Shown here one piece after another: positions 10,301 through 17,312 of a DNA stretch of 57,405 bases. The stretch's first letter is position 1, and each line of letters starts with the position of its first letter. This DNA is from an uncultured Eubacteriales bacterium (GTDB lineage: Bacteria; Bacillota; Clostridia; Christensenellales; Aristaeellaceae): positions 1 through 57,405 of the forward strand of contig CACWZP010000020.1 in NCBI GenBank assembly GCA_902765395.1, read 5' to 3'. Made by a program: the position numbers and the translations under genes. The notes beneath the pieces were generated by a model that did not search any database, was not told the origin of the DNA, and saw only the letters and a program-made list of their open reading frames with translations.

Positions 10301-10512
10301 TAGCGGGGCAGCAGGTCCTTGATGGCCCGGGTCTCGATGTGGCCGATGTGGGGCTTGCCGTTGGCCGTGGGCGGGCCGTCGAAGAAGGTCCAAACCTCCT
10401 GGCCCTCCCGGTTCTTCATGCTCTTCTGGAAGATGTCGTTCTCATTCCAGAACTTGATGACTTCCTTTTCCCGCGCCAGGAAATCCAGCGCCGTGGAAAC
10501 CTTCTCTATCAT
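7366..10512 (-). CDS. ileS: Isoleucyl-tRNA synthetase
   Basis: A 1048-residue class I synthetase that charges tRNA-Ile with isoleucine. HIGH is at residues 55-58 (GKPHIGHIETR), the KMSKH loop at 599-603, the editing (CP1) domain lies between them with the WTTTPWTLPSN region, and the anticodon-binding domain follows. The length and HIGH-region text (TFFDGPPTANGKPHIGH) are those of the longer IleRS type found in many Clostridia, a type often associated with lower mupirocin sensitivity (family knowledge, not tested here). Several in-frame ATGs occur; the one at 10512 is chosen because ggagg lies 8 nt before it, while the upstream ones overlap that RBS. A T-box leader precedes it. Confidence 0.97.
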   Translation of the reverse strand: MIEKVSTALDFLAREKEVIKFWNENDIFQKSMKNREGQEVWTFFDGPPTANGKPHIGHIETRAIKDLLPRYHTMKGKYVTRKAGWDTHGLPVELEVEKLLGLDGKEQIEAYGIEPFIKKCKESVWKYKGEWEKMSERVGYWADMENPYITYDNNYIESVWWSLKQVADKGLLYKGHKVVPYCPRCGTALSSHEVSQGYKAVTERSAVVRFKLLDQDNTYVYAWTTTPWTLPSNVALCVNPDETYARFDYEGRTVIMGDALIEKVLGEGAEISNKITFPGIELKGLRYEPLFDFQKTAIKGAENEQNAWTIVADDYVTMTDGTGVVHQAPAFGEDDARVGRENAIPFLQLVDAKGEMDKQTYWPGVFVKKADPMILEWLEEQGKLVSAPEFTHDYPFCWRCDTPLIYYARSTWFIRMTAVRDRLVANNRTVNWYPDNIQEGRFGNFLENVIDWGLSRERYWGTPLPVWVCKGCGKIHVIGSRAELKELGNDVPDDIELHRPYIDNVTLTCPDCGGEMRRTPEVIDCWYDSGSMPFAQWHYPFENKEIFEANFPANFISEAIDQTRGWFYTLMAISTLLFDRSPFENCVVMGHVQDAEGKKMSKHLGNVVDPWAVLDKQGADAVRWYFYANGAPWLPTRFSGELVSEMQSKFMGTLWNTYAFFCMYAAIDGYVPAEHVADEKDLTLMDKWLLSRLNSLVKAVDEGLSGYRITESARAIQAFVDELSNWYVRLSKSRFWGKDWTGDKKAAYQTLYTVLVTLCKVAAPFIPFMTESMYRNLVVGSVDGAPESVHLCDFPAADEARIDKQLEAEMDEVAQAITLGRAARSTANIKVRQALSTLYVKGSKLSDACAALIRDELNVESVEFIEDARAFTSYQIKPQMRTLGPKYGKLLGKIGAYLKDVDGNEFVDALEKDGSVKFEIEGTEVELAKDDCLIAPAQKPGFVAESDGGMTVVIDTNLTPALIEKGYVREVISKLQTMRKEAGFDVVDRITVTYRTTDTLAAAIANNRDAIASAVLATAISDADAPEGAYAKEWNINGEKAALSVKKN

Positions 10513-10544
10513 GTTCATAACCTCCATGGTTTGGTTTTCTATCA

Positions 10545-10665
10545 ATTAGGAATGAGGAATGAGAAATGAGGAATGGCGGTTGAAACCCTGCGGGTTTCTT
10601 GAACCAAAACAAATCCGCAGGGATTTGTTCCATAATTCCTGATTCCTGATTCCCAATTCCTAATT
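10545..10665. repeat. Palindromic GGAATGA element between the T-box and ileS
   Basis: The left end aattaggaatgaggaatgag is answered by ctgattcccaattcctaatt at the right end as an inverted repeat. The centre holds two small hairpins of the form aaaccctgcgggttt and aaatccgcagggattt. A second copy interrupts the ABC importer operon at 18255-18413. This ~120-bp unit separates the T-box terminator from the ileS start. Confidence 0.75.
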
Positions 10666-10912
10666 CAAAAAGCATCCGTCCCCCCATGGGACGAATGCTT
10701 CATTCGCGGTACCACCCAAATTGGCATATCGAAAGAATATGCCCGCTTGTGTGCGCTGTAACGGGCGCGCCCGGCGGGGCCTAATGGCAAACTGCGTTCA
10801 GCCCGACGGCTCCGGGAGGATACCCCTCTATGGCGGCCCCCGGACTTGCACCAACCTCCGGTTCGCTTCGCGCCGCTGGATAAAGGGCGGTTCCCATCAT
10901 CACCGATGATAT
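10666..10912 (-). promoter_or_regulatory. T-box riboswitch controlling ileS
   Basis: The minus strand shows the invariant T-box core gggtggtaccgcg (complement of 10705-10717), followed by an intrinsic terminator aagcattcgtccc/gggacggatgctt plus T-run (10666-10700). Upstream are stem I-like sequences (ggtgcaagtccgg, ctcccggagccg) and a gcccgttacagcgc segment. Uncharged tRNA-Ile pairing to the core would favour the antiterminator. An ATC triplet at 10819-10821 (minus) in ggggtatcctcc is a candidate specifier codon; a second ATC at about 10878 is an alternative, so the specifier assignment is tentative. Confidence 0.92.
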
Positions 10913-10921
10913 AATAACCTT

Positions 10922-10949
10922 ATTATACCCGATTTCCCGGATTTGTAAA
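10922..10949 (-). promoter_or_regulatory. Sigma-A promoter of the T-box-ileS transcript
   Basis: Minus strand: -35 tttaca (10944-10949), 16-nt spacer, -10 tataat (10922-10927), about 10-15 nt before the T-box leader. Confidence 0.8.
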
Positions 10950-10995
10950 TGGGTTTGGACGGCTCTCAATATCAATTTTACGTTCAAAAAACATA

Positions 10996-11017
10996 AAAGC
11001 GCCCCCACGGGCGCTTT
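10996..11017 (+). terminator. Hairpin between divergent units
   Basis: Perfect 9-bp stem aaagcgccc-ccac-gggcgcttt followed by att. It lies just upstream of the oxoamine synthase promoter and overlaps its -35 region, so it may be a terminator remnant or a structural element; no plus-strand gene precedes it. Confidence 0.5.
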
Positions 11018-11020
11018 ATT

Positions 11021-11030
11021 GTGCTATAAT
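11021..11030 (+). promoter_or_regulatory. Extended -10 promoter of the oxoamine synthase gene
   Basis: tgc-tataat at 11022-11030. It is followed at about +8 by the repeated text atacactg-tatacactg, which could be an operator; this is weak evidence. Confidence 0.55.
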
Positions 11031-11117
11031 AATAAAGCATACACTGTATACACTGGCGGATTGTGGGAGAAACCGCCTTTAAAGGACGAAAACGACATCA
11101 CCAAGGGGGAGACACCT

Positions 11118-12296
11118 ATGGACATCTTCAACAAGTGTTATACCTACTCCGTGGCGAACGACCTGCGCGCGAAGGGGCTGTATCCCTATTTCCACGCCCT
11201 GGAGACCCGGCAGGACGCCACCGTGGTCATGGAGGGCAAGCGCCGCATCATGCTGGGAAGCAACAACTACCTGGGCCTGACCGTCTGCCCCGAGGTGCAG
11301 GAGGCGGGGCTGAAGGCGCTGGAGCAGTACGGCACCGGCTGCTCGGGCTCCCGCTTCCTGAACGGCACCCTGAAGCTGCACCTGGAGCTGGAGGATGAGC
11401 TTGCAAAGTTCCTGCACAAGGAGGCCTGCTGCACCTTCTCCACCGGCTTCCAGAGCAACCTGGGCATCATCTCTGCCATCGTGGGCCATGGCGACTACGT
11501 GATCTGCGACAAGGAGAATCACGCATCCATCTACGACGGCTGCAAGCTGAGCTACGGCCGGATGCTGACCTACGGCCACGCCAACATGGAGGAGCTGGAG
11601 ATCCAGCTGAAGAAGGTGCCGGAGACCGCCGGCTGCCTGATCGTCACCGATGGCGTGTTCAGCATGGGCGGCGACATCGCAAAGCTGCCTGAGATCGTGA
11701 AGCTGGCGAAGAAGTACGGCGCGCGGGTCATGGTGGACGACGCCCACGGCCTGGGCGTGATCGGCGAGGGCGGCCGCGGCACGGCCAGCTACTTCGGCCT
11801 GGAGGACGAAGTGGACCTGATCATGGGCACGTTTTCGAAGTCCCTGGCCTCCCTGGGCGGCTATCTGGTGGCCAACAGCACCGTGGTGGACTTCGTGCGC
11901 CACAACTCCCGCCCGTTCATCTTCTCCGCCTCCATTCCGCCGGCCAACGCCGCCATCGCGCTGGCGTCGCTCAAGCACATCGAGGCGCACCCGGAGATCG
12001 TGAAGCGGCTTTCCGACCTGTCCGCCTACATGCGCAAGGGCCTGAAGGCGCGGGGCATCCCGATCATCGAGGCCGAGACGCCCATCATTCCCATCTACAC
12101 CTACAGCCCCGAGGCCACGCTGATCCGCGCGCGCCAGCTGTATGACGCGGGCGTGTACGTGAACCCGGTGCTGCCCCCGGCCACGCCGCCGGAGCTGTGC
12201 CTGCTGCGCACCAGCTATATGGCGTCCCTGAACGAGCAGCTGCTGGACGAGGCGCTGGATATCTTCGGGGAAGTGTTCTCGAAGCCCATTGAATAA
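11118..12296 (+). CDS. Alpha-oxoamine synthase (PLP), most like serine palmitoyltransferase / KBL
   Basis: A 392-residue fold-type I PLP enzyme of the group containing glycine C-acetyltransferase (KBL), 8-amino-7-oxononanoate synthase and serine palmitoyltransferase; all condense an amino acid with an acyl-CoA. The ATG at 11118 follows ggggga; the in-frame start 99 nt upstream has no RBS. Visible residues are the PLP lysine K241 in GTFSKSLASLGG, D207 and H210 in VDDAHG, stacking H135 in KENHASIYDG, and GSRFLNGTLKLH at 77-88. The strings YPYF near the N-terminus, LGSNNYLGLT, GTFSKSLAS and the RHNSRPFIFSAS segment are closest to bacterial serine palmitoyltransferases. No biotin genes or threonine dehydrogenase are nearby. 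The acyl-CoA and amino-acid substrates cannot be settled from sequence. Confidence 0.8.
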   Translation: MDIFNKCYTYSVANDLRAKGLYPYFHALETRQDATVVMEGKRRIMLGSNNYLGLTVCPEVQEAGLKALEQYGTGCSGSRFLNGTLKLHLELEDELAKFLHKEACCTFSTGFQSNLGIISAIVGHGDYVICDKENHASIYDGCKLSYGRMLTYGHANMEELEIQLKKVPETAGCLIVTDGVFSMGGDIAKLPEIVKLAKKYGARVMVDDAHGLGVIGEGGRGTASYFGLEDEVDLIMGTFSKSLASLGGYLVANSTVVDFVRHNSRPFIFSASIPPANAAIALASLKHIEAHPEIVKRLSDLSAYMRKGLKARGIPIIEAETPIIPIYTYSPEATLIRARQLYDAGVYVNPVLPPATPPELCLLRTSYMASLNEQLLDEALDIFGEVFSKPIE

Positions 12297-12309
12297 GGAT
12301 TCAACAAGA

Positions 12310-12339
12310 AGCCTTCCCCGGAGGGGAAGGCTCTTTTGT
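12310..12339 (+). terminator. Intrinsic terminator after the oxoamine synthase gene
   Basis: agccttcccc-gga-ggggaaggct followed by cttttgtt. The next gene's RBS begins right after it, so the ACT gene would need read-through or its own start. Confidence 0.8.
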
Positions 12340-12353
12340 TCACGGAGGCATCT

Positions 12354-12722
12354 ATGTTGAAGCTGCAGATTCTTCCCCAGGCGCTGACCGTTTGCAAGGT
12401 GGAACGCCTGGATGATTTTGACAGGGGCGGGCTGTATTTCATCGGCAGCACCGACAGCGAGCTGTCCCTGGTCTGCGAGACGGACCGGGTCCCGGCGGAC
12501 ACCCTCGCCCGGGAGGACGGCTGGCGGGCGCTGCGCATCGTCGGCCAGCTGGACTTCTCCCTGACCGGCATCCTGTCCAGGATTGCCACCATCCTCGCCG
12601 ACGAGAAGATCGGCATCTTCGCCGTGTCCACCTTCGACACCGACTATATCCTGGTGAAGGCGGAAAACCTCCACCGCGCGGCCGCGGCGCTGAAGGAGAA
12701 GGGGTACGGGATCGACGGATGA
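12354..12722 (+). CDS. ACT-domain protein (ACT_7 / CASTOR-like family)
   Basis: 122 residues, starting at the ATG after cggaggcatct. The C-terminal half (residues ~60-118; VGQLDFSLTGILSRIATILADE... then FAVSTFDTDYILVK) is a typical ACT domain of the small stand-alone family related to CASTOR amino-acid sensors. The N-terminal half is a partner beta-alpha domain. Such proteins are thought to bind amino acids; the ligand here is unknown. It sits just downstream of the oxoamine synthase but behind a terminator, so co-regulation is uncertain. Confidence 0.8.
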   Translation: MLKLQILPQALTVCKVERLDDFDRGGLYFIGSTDSELSLVCETDRVPADTLAREDGWRALRIVGQLDFSLTGILSRIATILADEKIGIFAVSTFDTDYILVKAENLHRAAAALKEKGYGIDG

Positions 12723-12744
12723 GAGCCCTCCCCTATGGGGTATC

Positions 12745-12851
12745 GAGCGCCCGGAAAAGTGTCCAGCGGACTGTTTTCCGGGCGCTCGAACTCACTGCGG
12801 TGGGGAGGCTTTTGGTTTGCGCGTAGACCTTGCAGGGGCGGCGTTGCCTGT
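12745..12851. repeat. Large nested hairpin plus reverse-oriented composite repeat
   Basis: gagcgcccggaaaa (12745-12758 area) pairs perfectly with ttttccgggcgctc (12775-12788 area), giving a 14-bp stem flanked by an outer ccctcccc/ggggagg pair. From 12792 to 12851 the composite repeat occurs in reverse orientation (ctcactgcggtggggaggctttt, then gcaggggcggcgttgcc). The stem could terminate both the ACT gene and the convergent M24 peptidase gene. Confidence 0.7.
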
Positions 12852-12856
12852 ACAGT

Positions 12857-13903
12857 TTACCGCGTCAGCACCTCGCACCCGTCTTCGGTGATGGCGACCA
12901 GGTCCTCCACCCGCACGCCGAACTTCCCGGGCAGGTAGATGCCCGGCTCCACGGAGAAGATCATGCCGGGGCGGGCGACGGTCTCGCTGACGGCGGAGCA
13001 GTCGGGGAACTCGTGCACGTCCAGGCCGATGCCGTGGCCGGTGCGGTGGTTGAAGTATGGCCCGTAGCCCGCGTCCTCGATCACCTTCCGGGCGGCTCGG
13101 TCGATGTCCTTCAGCTTCACCCCCGGGCGGCAGGCGGCGATGCCCGCGCGGTTGGCGGCGGAGACGATGTCGTGCACCCGCTTCTGCTCGTCGGATACTT
13201 CGCCGAACTGCCGGGTGCGGGTCATGTCGCTGCAATAGTGCTTCCAGATCAGGCCCACGTCGGTGATGACGGTGTCGCCGCGCTTCAGCTTCGTGCCGTC
13301 GCTGTCGTGGTGGGGCTCCGCGCCGTTTTTGCCGAAGCAGATCAGCGGCGTGAACGACGGGCCGGGGGAACCCAGTTCCTGGGCGATCTGGTTGTACAGC
13401 GCCTGGATCTCCTTCTCGGTGCAGCCCTCGTAAAGCGCCTTCCCGATGCGATCGCACACCTGCACGTTCATCCGGGAGGAGACGCGCATCAGCGCAAGCT
13501 CCTCTTCGTCCTTGATCAGCCGCGCTTCGTCCAGCGGGCGGCTGCCCAGCACGGGCGTGATGTCGGGCCGGGCCTGCATCAGGCGGATGGTGAAGTGGCT
13601 GGGCCAGGTCTTGTCGATGCCCAGCTGCCCGGGCAGCATGTCGCCCGCCAGCACGGCAATGCAGTCGTCCGTGTCGTCGTACTCCACCAGCGGCACGTCG
13701 GAAAGCCCCTTCAGCGCGAACAGCTTGTTGGCGTACAGCTTCATTTCGCCGTCGGCCTTCACGTGCAGCGCCAGCATCCGCTCAAAGGGCTCGCACCACA
13801 GGCCGGTCAGATAGTACACGTTGGCGGTGCCGGTGACCAGGATCTGCTCCAGGCCCAGCGCGCGCATGTTGTCGGTCACTTTTTGGATTCTCAGTGTGTT
13901 CAT
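12857..13903 (-). CDS. M24 family metallopeptidase (Xaa-Pro dipeptidase/aminopeptidase type)
   Basis: A 348-residue cytoplasmic pita-bread peptidase expected to cleave Xaa-Pro bonds. It has an N-terminal creatinase-like domain (residues 1-125) and the catalytic domain with all five dinuclear-metal ligands: D215 (TDVGL), D226 (SDMTRT), H290 (TGHGIGLDVHE), E319 (VEPGIY) and E333 (VRVEDL). The size fits PepQ-like short Xaa-Pro peptidases. Its start lies 4 nt after the stop of the dCMP deaminase gene, with ggaga inside the upstream gene's last codons, so the two are co-transcribed from the promoter at 14394-14422. Confidence 0.9.
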   Translation of the reverse strand: MNTLRIQKVTDNMRALGLEQILVTGTANVYYLTGLWCEPFERMLALHVKADGEMKLYANKLFALKGLSDVPLVEYDDTDDCIAVLAGDMLPGQLGIDKTWPSHFTIRLMQARPDITPVLGSRPLDEARLIKDEEELALMRVSSRMNVQVCDRIGKALYEGCTEKEIQALYNQIAQELGSPGPSFTPLICFGKNGAEPHHDSDGTKLKRGDTVITDVGLIWKHYCSDMTRTRQFGEVSDEQKRVHDIVSAANRAGIAACRPGVKLKDIDRAARKVIEDAGYGPYFNHRTGHGIGLDVHEFPDCSAVSETVARPGMIFSVEPGIYLPGKFGVRVEDLVAITEDGCEVLTR

Positions 13904-13907
13904 TTGC

Positions 13908-14363
13908 TCATTTCTCCGGTTCGTATCTTTCCAGCTCCACGCCGCTCTCGTTCAGGATCTCCAGCGAGAAGTCGTCCGGGTAGCCCTCCTCATACACCAC
14001 GCGCTTGATGCCGGCGTTGACGATCATCTTCGCGCACAGCACGCAGGGCTGGTGGGTGCAGTACAGGGTGGCGCCGTCGATGCTGCTGCCCAGCCGGGCG
14101 GCCTGGATGATGGCGTTCTGCTCGGCGTGCACCGCGTAGCAGATCTCGTGGTGCGTGCCGGACTGTATGCCCAGCTTCTCCCGCAGGCACTCGCCCCGCT
14201 CCACGCAGGTCTTGATGCCCGCCGGCGCGCCGTTGTAGCCGGTGGTCACGATGCGCTTGTTTTTCACGATTACCGCGCCGATCTTGCGGTTCGGCTTGTA
14301 GCAGCTGGCCCAGCCGGCGATCACCTTCGCCAGCTCCATGAAACGCGCGTCCCACTTGTCCAT
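13908..14363 (-). CDS. dCMP deaminase (ComEB-like)
   Basis: 151 residues of the cytidine/deoxycytidylate deaminase family; dCMP is converted to dUMP, feeding dTMP synthesis. The zinc site is complete: H79 and catalytic E81 in HAEQNAI, C107 and C110 in PCVLC. GYNGAPAG and the CxxC spacing match dCMP deaminase rather than tRNA adenosine deaminase. The start is set by ggaggg 6 nt upstream. First gene of a two-gene unit with the M24 peptidase. In Bacillus the homologue is encoded in the com region (comEB), but there are no competence genes next to it here. Confidence 0.92.
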   Translation of the reverse strand: MDKWDARFMELAKVIAGWASCYKPNRKIGAVIVKNKRIVTTGYNGAPAGIKTCVERGECLREKLGIQSGTHHEICYAVHAEQNAIIQAARLGSSIDGATLYCTHQPCVLCAKMIVNAGIKRVVYEEGYPDDFSLEILNESGVELERYEPEK

Positions 14364-14393
14364 GCGTATCCCTCCGTTGAGTTTGATGGTACT

Positions 14394-14422
14394 ATTATAG
14401 TCTATCGGGGGGAGAAATGCAA
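14394..14422 (-). promoter_or_regulatory. Sigma-A promoter of the dCMP deaminase-M24 unit
   Basis: Minus strand: -35 ttgcat (14417-14422), 17-nt spacer, -10 tataat (14394-14399). Confidence 0.75.
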
Positions 14423-14470
14423 ATGGAATGAGGGATCAGGGAGCAGGAATAGCGGCTGCCGCGCGGGGCC

Positions 14471-14499
14471 AAAAACTTTTGGCGGCATTCAAGCGTCTT
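14471..14499 (+). promoter_or_regulatory. Candidate ECF-type autoregulatory promoter
   Basis: aaaaac (14471-14476) and cgtctt (14494-14499) are separated by 17 nt and lie about 35 nt before the ECF sigma gene. The AAC/CGTC pairing is the usual layout of ECF sigma promoters. The upstream half lacks the common TG, so this is tentative. Confidence 0.4.
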
Positions 14500-14532
14500 A
14501 CAGGTGTAGATCTGCAACACAGGAGGCCTCCG

Positions 14533-15000
14533 ATGGACAAAGCGACCTTTGAACAGCTGTATCGCCAGATGCTGCCGGGGCTGTACCGGCTGGCGTTGAG
14601 CATCCTGCGCCATGGCGCGGACGCCCAGGACGCGGTGCAGCAGGCGGCGGTAAAGGCGTATCTGGCGGCGGAGCGGATTCGCCCCGGCGGCGAGCGGGCG
14701 TACTTCACGAGGATCGTGGTGAACGAGTGCCGGAACATCCAGCGCTCGCGGATGCGCCAAACGCCGGTGGCGGAAGTGCCCGAGCGCCCGGCGGTGGGGC
14801 CGAACGACGACTTGCGGCTGGCGGTCGAGGCGCTGCCGGAGGAGCTGCGGTTGATCCTGCTGATGAAGTACATGGAGGGCTACAGCGAAAAGGAAATCGC
14901 CGCCGCGCTGGAAATCAGCGTACCCACGGTGAAAAACCGGCTGTTCAAGGCGCGAAAGGCATTGAGACGTGAATTGAGAGAGGAGGTGGAGCTGGCATGA
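14533..15000 (+). CDS. ECF-family RNA polymerase sigma factor
   Basis: 155 residues: region 2 near residues 8-75 (YRLALSILRHGADAQDAVQQAAVKAYL, NECRNIQRSR) and region 4 near 100-150 (LPEELRLILLMKYMEGYSEKEIA, VPTVKNRLFKARKAL). Shortness and absence of regions 1 and 3 place it in the ECF (sigma-70 group 4) class. The start at 14533 follows aggaggcctccg; upstream in-frame codons come from a repeat. The stop overlaps the start of the next gene (ATGA), so the two are translationally coupled, as sigma/anti-sigma pairs usually are. Confidence 0.92.
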   Translation: MDKATFEQLYRQMLPGLYRLALSILRHGADAQDAVQQAAVKAYLAAERIRPGGERAYFTRIVVNECRNIQRSRMRQTPVAEVPERPAVGPNDDLRLAVEALPEELRLILLMKYMEGYSEKEIAAALEISVPTVKNRLFKARKALRRELREEVELA

Positions 15001-16286
15001 GGCGCGTGACACGACAGGATTTCAGGGATCTTTACGAGCCTGTTCCGAAGGAGCTGGCCGATGACATTCACGCTGCGCTGGCGCCCCTCCCGGAACGGAG
15101 GCAAGGGAAGATGAAACGAAAGTTTACTGGATTGCTGATCGCGGCGGTGCTGCTGGCGCTGAGCGCGGCGGGCATTGCGGCGGCGAAGCTGAACCTGTTC
15201 AGCGATATGACGGATTCCGCGAACCCTATCGTGCCACTGGAAGGCGCGGAGAATCTCATTGAGACGAACCTTGGAAGTGTGGAAAACGAATGGGCGACGG
15301 TGACGGTGGAGCAGGCGGCCTACGACGGACAGGGCGTGAACGTGCTGGCGCGGATCACGCCGAAGCGGCCGGAGGAATACGCGCTGTTCAACAGCTGGAT
15401 GATGGATCGTGGGGATATGTACGACGTCTCCTGGGAGCCGGACGAGGTGGAGACAGGAACGCAGGAGAGCAATATCATCGAAGGCGGCGTCAAGATCGTC
15501 AACGAGAATGGCGCGCAGGCCTATTATGAAGCAGGAAAAGAGGTGGCCATTCCTGAGGGCCGCGAGGCCGCGATGGCGGCGGGCTGCATGATCTACCGGG
15601 AGGACGGCAAGCTCTATTACACCTATCAGGATGTCATTCGCGTCAAAGGCCGCAAAGACGGCAAGCGCATCGTCGGCTTCGACATGGGCCTGCGCTCCAC
15701 CTCGAACGATCCGGCACAGGACGCTTCGTTCGACGGCATAGGGGGCGATGCCGAGGAGCAGAGCGACGGCAGCGTGCTGGTGTGGTTCGACGGCATCGCG
15801 GAGCGGCCGCTGTCGGATGAAATCGAACTGGAGTTGACCGTTTGGATTTGGCCCAACGGCGAGGAGGACCCCAGCGGCGAGGTGCTGGAAACGATCGCGT
15901 TCAAGCTGAAAAAGTCCGAGGCGGAGCGCGTGGCGAGGTACGTGCCGGAGGACGGCGGCATGATCGGCGACCACGTGAAGGTGCGCGAGGTGAATGTGAG
16001 CTTCACGAAGGTGCGGGCCTACCTGACCGTGGATTACGATTATGAGGAGCAGCCCGACGAGGTGATGGGCGTTTGGCTGCATCCCTATGACGGCGAGGGC
16101 AATCCCATCCACACCGGAAGCGGAGGCTGCTACGGCCCGGACGAAGGCGAACAGCTGGGCTTCTATCGGCAGCAGGACGAGATGCAGTCCTTCGACGCAA
16201 TTCCCGACGTGATCGTGCTGGAGGCGAAGGTGATCGACGGCGATCCGCTGGGCAGGGTGGCCTGCAGGCTGGCCGAGGGGGAATAG
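14997..16286 (+). CDS. Probable membrane anti-sigma factor (DUF4179-like layout)
   Basis: 429 residues, overlapping the ECF sigma gene by 4 nt. Residues 1-40 are a short cytoplasmic part, residues ~43-62 one transmembrane helix (FTGLLIAAVLLALSAAGIAA), and the rest is extracellular and beta-rich (VTVTVEQAAYDGQGVNVLARI, FDMGLRSTSND, VWIWPNGEEDPSGE). This is the layout of DUF4179-type proteins coupled to ECF sigma factors in Clostridia and Bacilli, where the cytoplasmic part holds the sigma factor. No zinc-binding HCC motif is present in the short cytoplasmic part. The signal sensed is unknown. Confidence 0.75.
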   Translation: MRRVTRQDFRDLYEPVPKELADDIHAALAPLPERRQGKMKRKFTGLLIAAVLLALSAAGIAAAKLNLFSDMTDSANPIVPLEGAENLIETNLGSVENEWATVTVEQAAYDGQGVNVLARITPKRPEEYALFNSWMMDRGDMYDVSWEPDEVETGTQESNIIEGGVKIVNENGAQAYYEAGKEVAIPEGREAAMAAGCMIYREDGKLYYTYQDVIRVKGRKDGKRIVGFDMGLRSTSNDPAQDASFDGIGGDAEEQSDGSVLVWFDGIAERPLSDEIELELTVWIWPNGEEDPSGEVLETIAFKLKKSEAERVARYVPEDGGMIGDHVKVREVNVSFTKVRAYLTVDYDYEEQPDEVMGVWLHPYDGEGNPIHTGSGGCYGPDEGEQLGFYRQQDEMQSFDAIPDVIVLEAKVIDGDPLGRVACRLAEGE

Positions 16287-16295
16287 ACGAAAAAT

Positions 16296-16322
16296 GAGGC
16301 CCGGAGCAGCGCTCCGGGCCTC
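16296..16322. terminator. Bidirectional-type terminator between convergent genes
   Basis: gaggcccggagc-agc-gctccgggcctc is a perfect 12-bp stem. The T-run (atttttcg) is on the minus-strand side, so it mainly ends the substrate-binding protein gene. Confidence 0.8.
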
Positions 16323-16341
16323 GCCTGATGCCGTAGAACCA

Positions 16342-17163
16342 TCAGTCAATCTTGCCGCCCTCGACCACCAGGTTGTCGGGGTCGACCGCGTCGCCGTAGA
16401 CCTCCTTCAGGGTGGCGTCATAGTCGGCGTGGAAGAACTGCTCCTCCGCCAGCTTTTCGATCTCCTCGTTGATGAAGGCCAGCACGGTGTCGTTGCCCTT
16501 CTGCACGGCGGGGGCGATGGTGTCCAGGCTGCCCAGGGTCTCGATGCCAACGGTGAAGCCGGGGTTGTCGATGGCCCAGGCCAGCACCTCGGTGTTGTCG
16601 GTGGACAGGGCGTCGCCGCGGCCGTCCAGCAGGGCGTTGAAGGTCTCGGTGTAGGTGTCGTACTTCTGCAGGACGACCTCCGGCTCGTTGGCGGTGAACC
16701 AGGTCTCGGCGGTGGTGCCCTTGGAGACGATCAGGGTCTTGCCCCGCAGGTCCTCGACGCTGGTGATCAGCGCATCGTCCGGGCTGACCACGCCCAGGGC
16801 CACCTTCATGTAGGGCAGCGCAAAGTCAACCACTTCGGCGCGCTCGGGGGTGACGGTGAAGTTGGCCAGGATGATGTCCACCTTGGCGCTGGTCAGGTAC
16901 TCCACCCGGTTGGGGGCGTCCACGCTCACCAGCTCCAGCTCCACGCCCAGGTCCTCCGCCAGGCGGCGGGCGAAGTAGACGTCATAGCCCTGGTATTCGC
17001 CGTTCTCGTCCACGTAGCCAAAGGGCTTCTTGTCGCTGAACACGCCGATGGTCAGCGTGCCGGATTCCACGATTTCGTCCAGGGTGCGGGCCTTGGCGTC
17101 CGCCAGCGCGGCGGGGATCAGGGCGATGGCCAGAACCAGGATCAGTGCAAACAGCTTCTTCAT
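16342..17163 (-). CDS. Polar amino-acid ABC transporter substrate-binding protein (probably cyst(e)ine)
   Basis: 273 residues of the SBP_bac_3 family (TLTIGVFSDKKPFGYVDENGEYQGYDVYFARRLAEDLG..., split motif GTLTIGVF and PFGYVDENGEYQGYD). The start is MKKLFAL after aaaggagagatcatc; a longer reading to 17463 passes through leader sequence and is rejected. Residues 1-20 are a signal peptide ending PAALADA with no lipobox Cys, unusual for a monoderm. It is downstream of a promoter, a Cys-rich leader ORF and an attenuator. With the ATPase and permeases upstream it completes one importer. Cyst(e)ine as substrate is inferred from the leader peptides, not from the binding site. Confidence 0.85.
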   Translation of the reverse strand: MKKLFALILVLAIALIPAALADAKARTLDEIVESGTLTIGVFSDKKPFGYVDENGEYQGYDVYFARRLAEDLGVELELVSVDAPNRVEYLTSAKVDIILANFTVTPERAEVVDFALPYMKVALGVVSPDDALITSVEDLRGKTLIVSKGTTAETWFTANEPEVVLQKYDTYTETFNALLDGRGDALSTDNTEVLAWAIDNPGFTVGIETLGSLDTIAPAVQKGNDTVLAFINEEIEKLAEEQFFHADYDATLKEVYGDAVDPDNLVVEGGKID

Positions 17164-17230
17164 GATGATCTCTCCTTTTTGCTTGGTCGATGTCTTGGAG
17201 CGGGCGACCGGCACAGCGGTCGGCCGGGGT

Positions 17231-17284
17231 ATATAAACAAACGGAGCGGAATGGTCGACTCGCGTCGTCCGCTCCGCTCCGTTT
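17231..17284 (-). terminator. Leader attenuator upstream of the substrate-binding protein gene
   Basis: On the minus strand, arms aaacggagcgga (17273-17284) and tccgctccgttt (17239-17250) form a 12-bp stem, followed by gtttatata. A gcgtcg in the leader ORF (17338-17343) is complementary to cgacgc (17262-17267) in the 5' side of this structure, so an alternative fold is possible. Confidence 0.65.
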
Positions 17285-17312
17285 GGATATATCGAAGGTT
17301 CGTTGGAACACG

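Noticed and set aside
8143-10569. 808-residue plus-strand frame opposite ileS
   Set aside because: Antisense shadow of an unmistakable isoleucyl-tRNA synthetase; no family resemblance.
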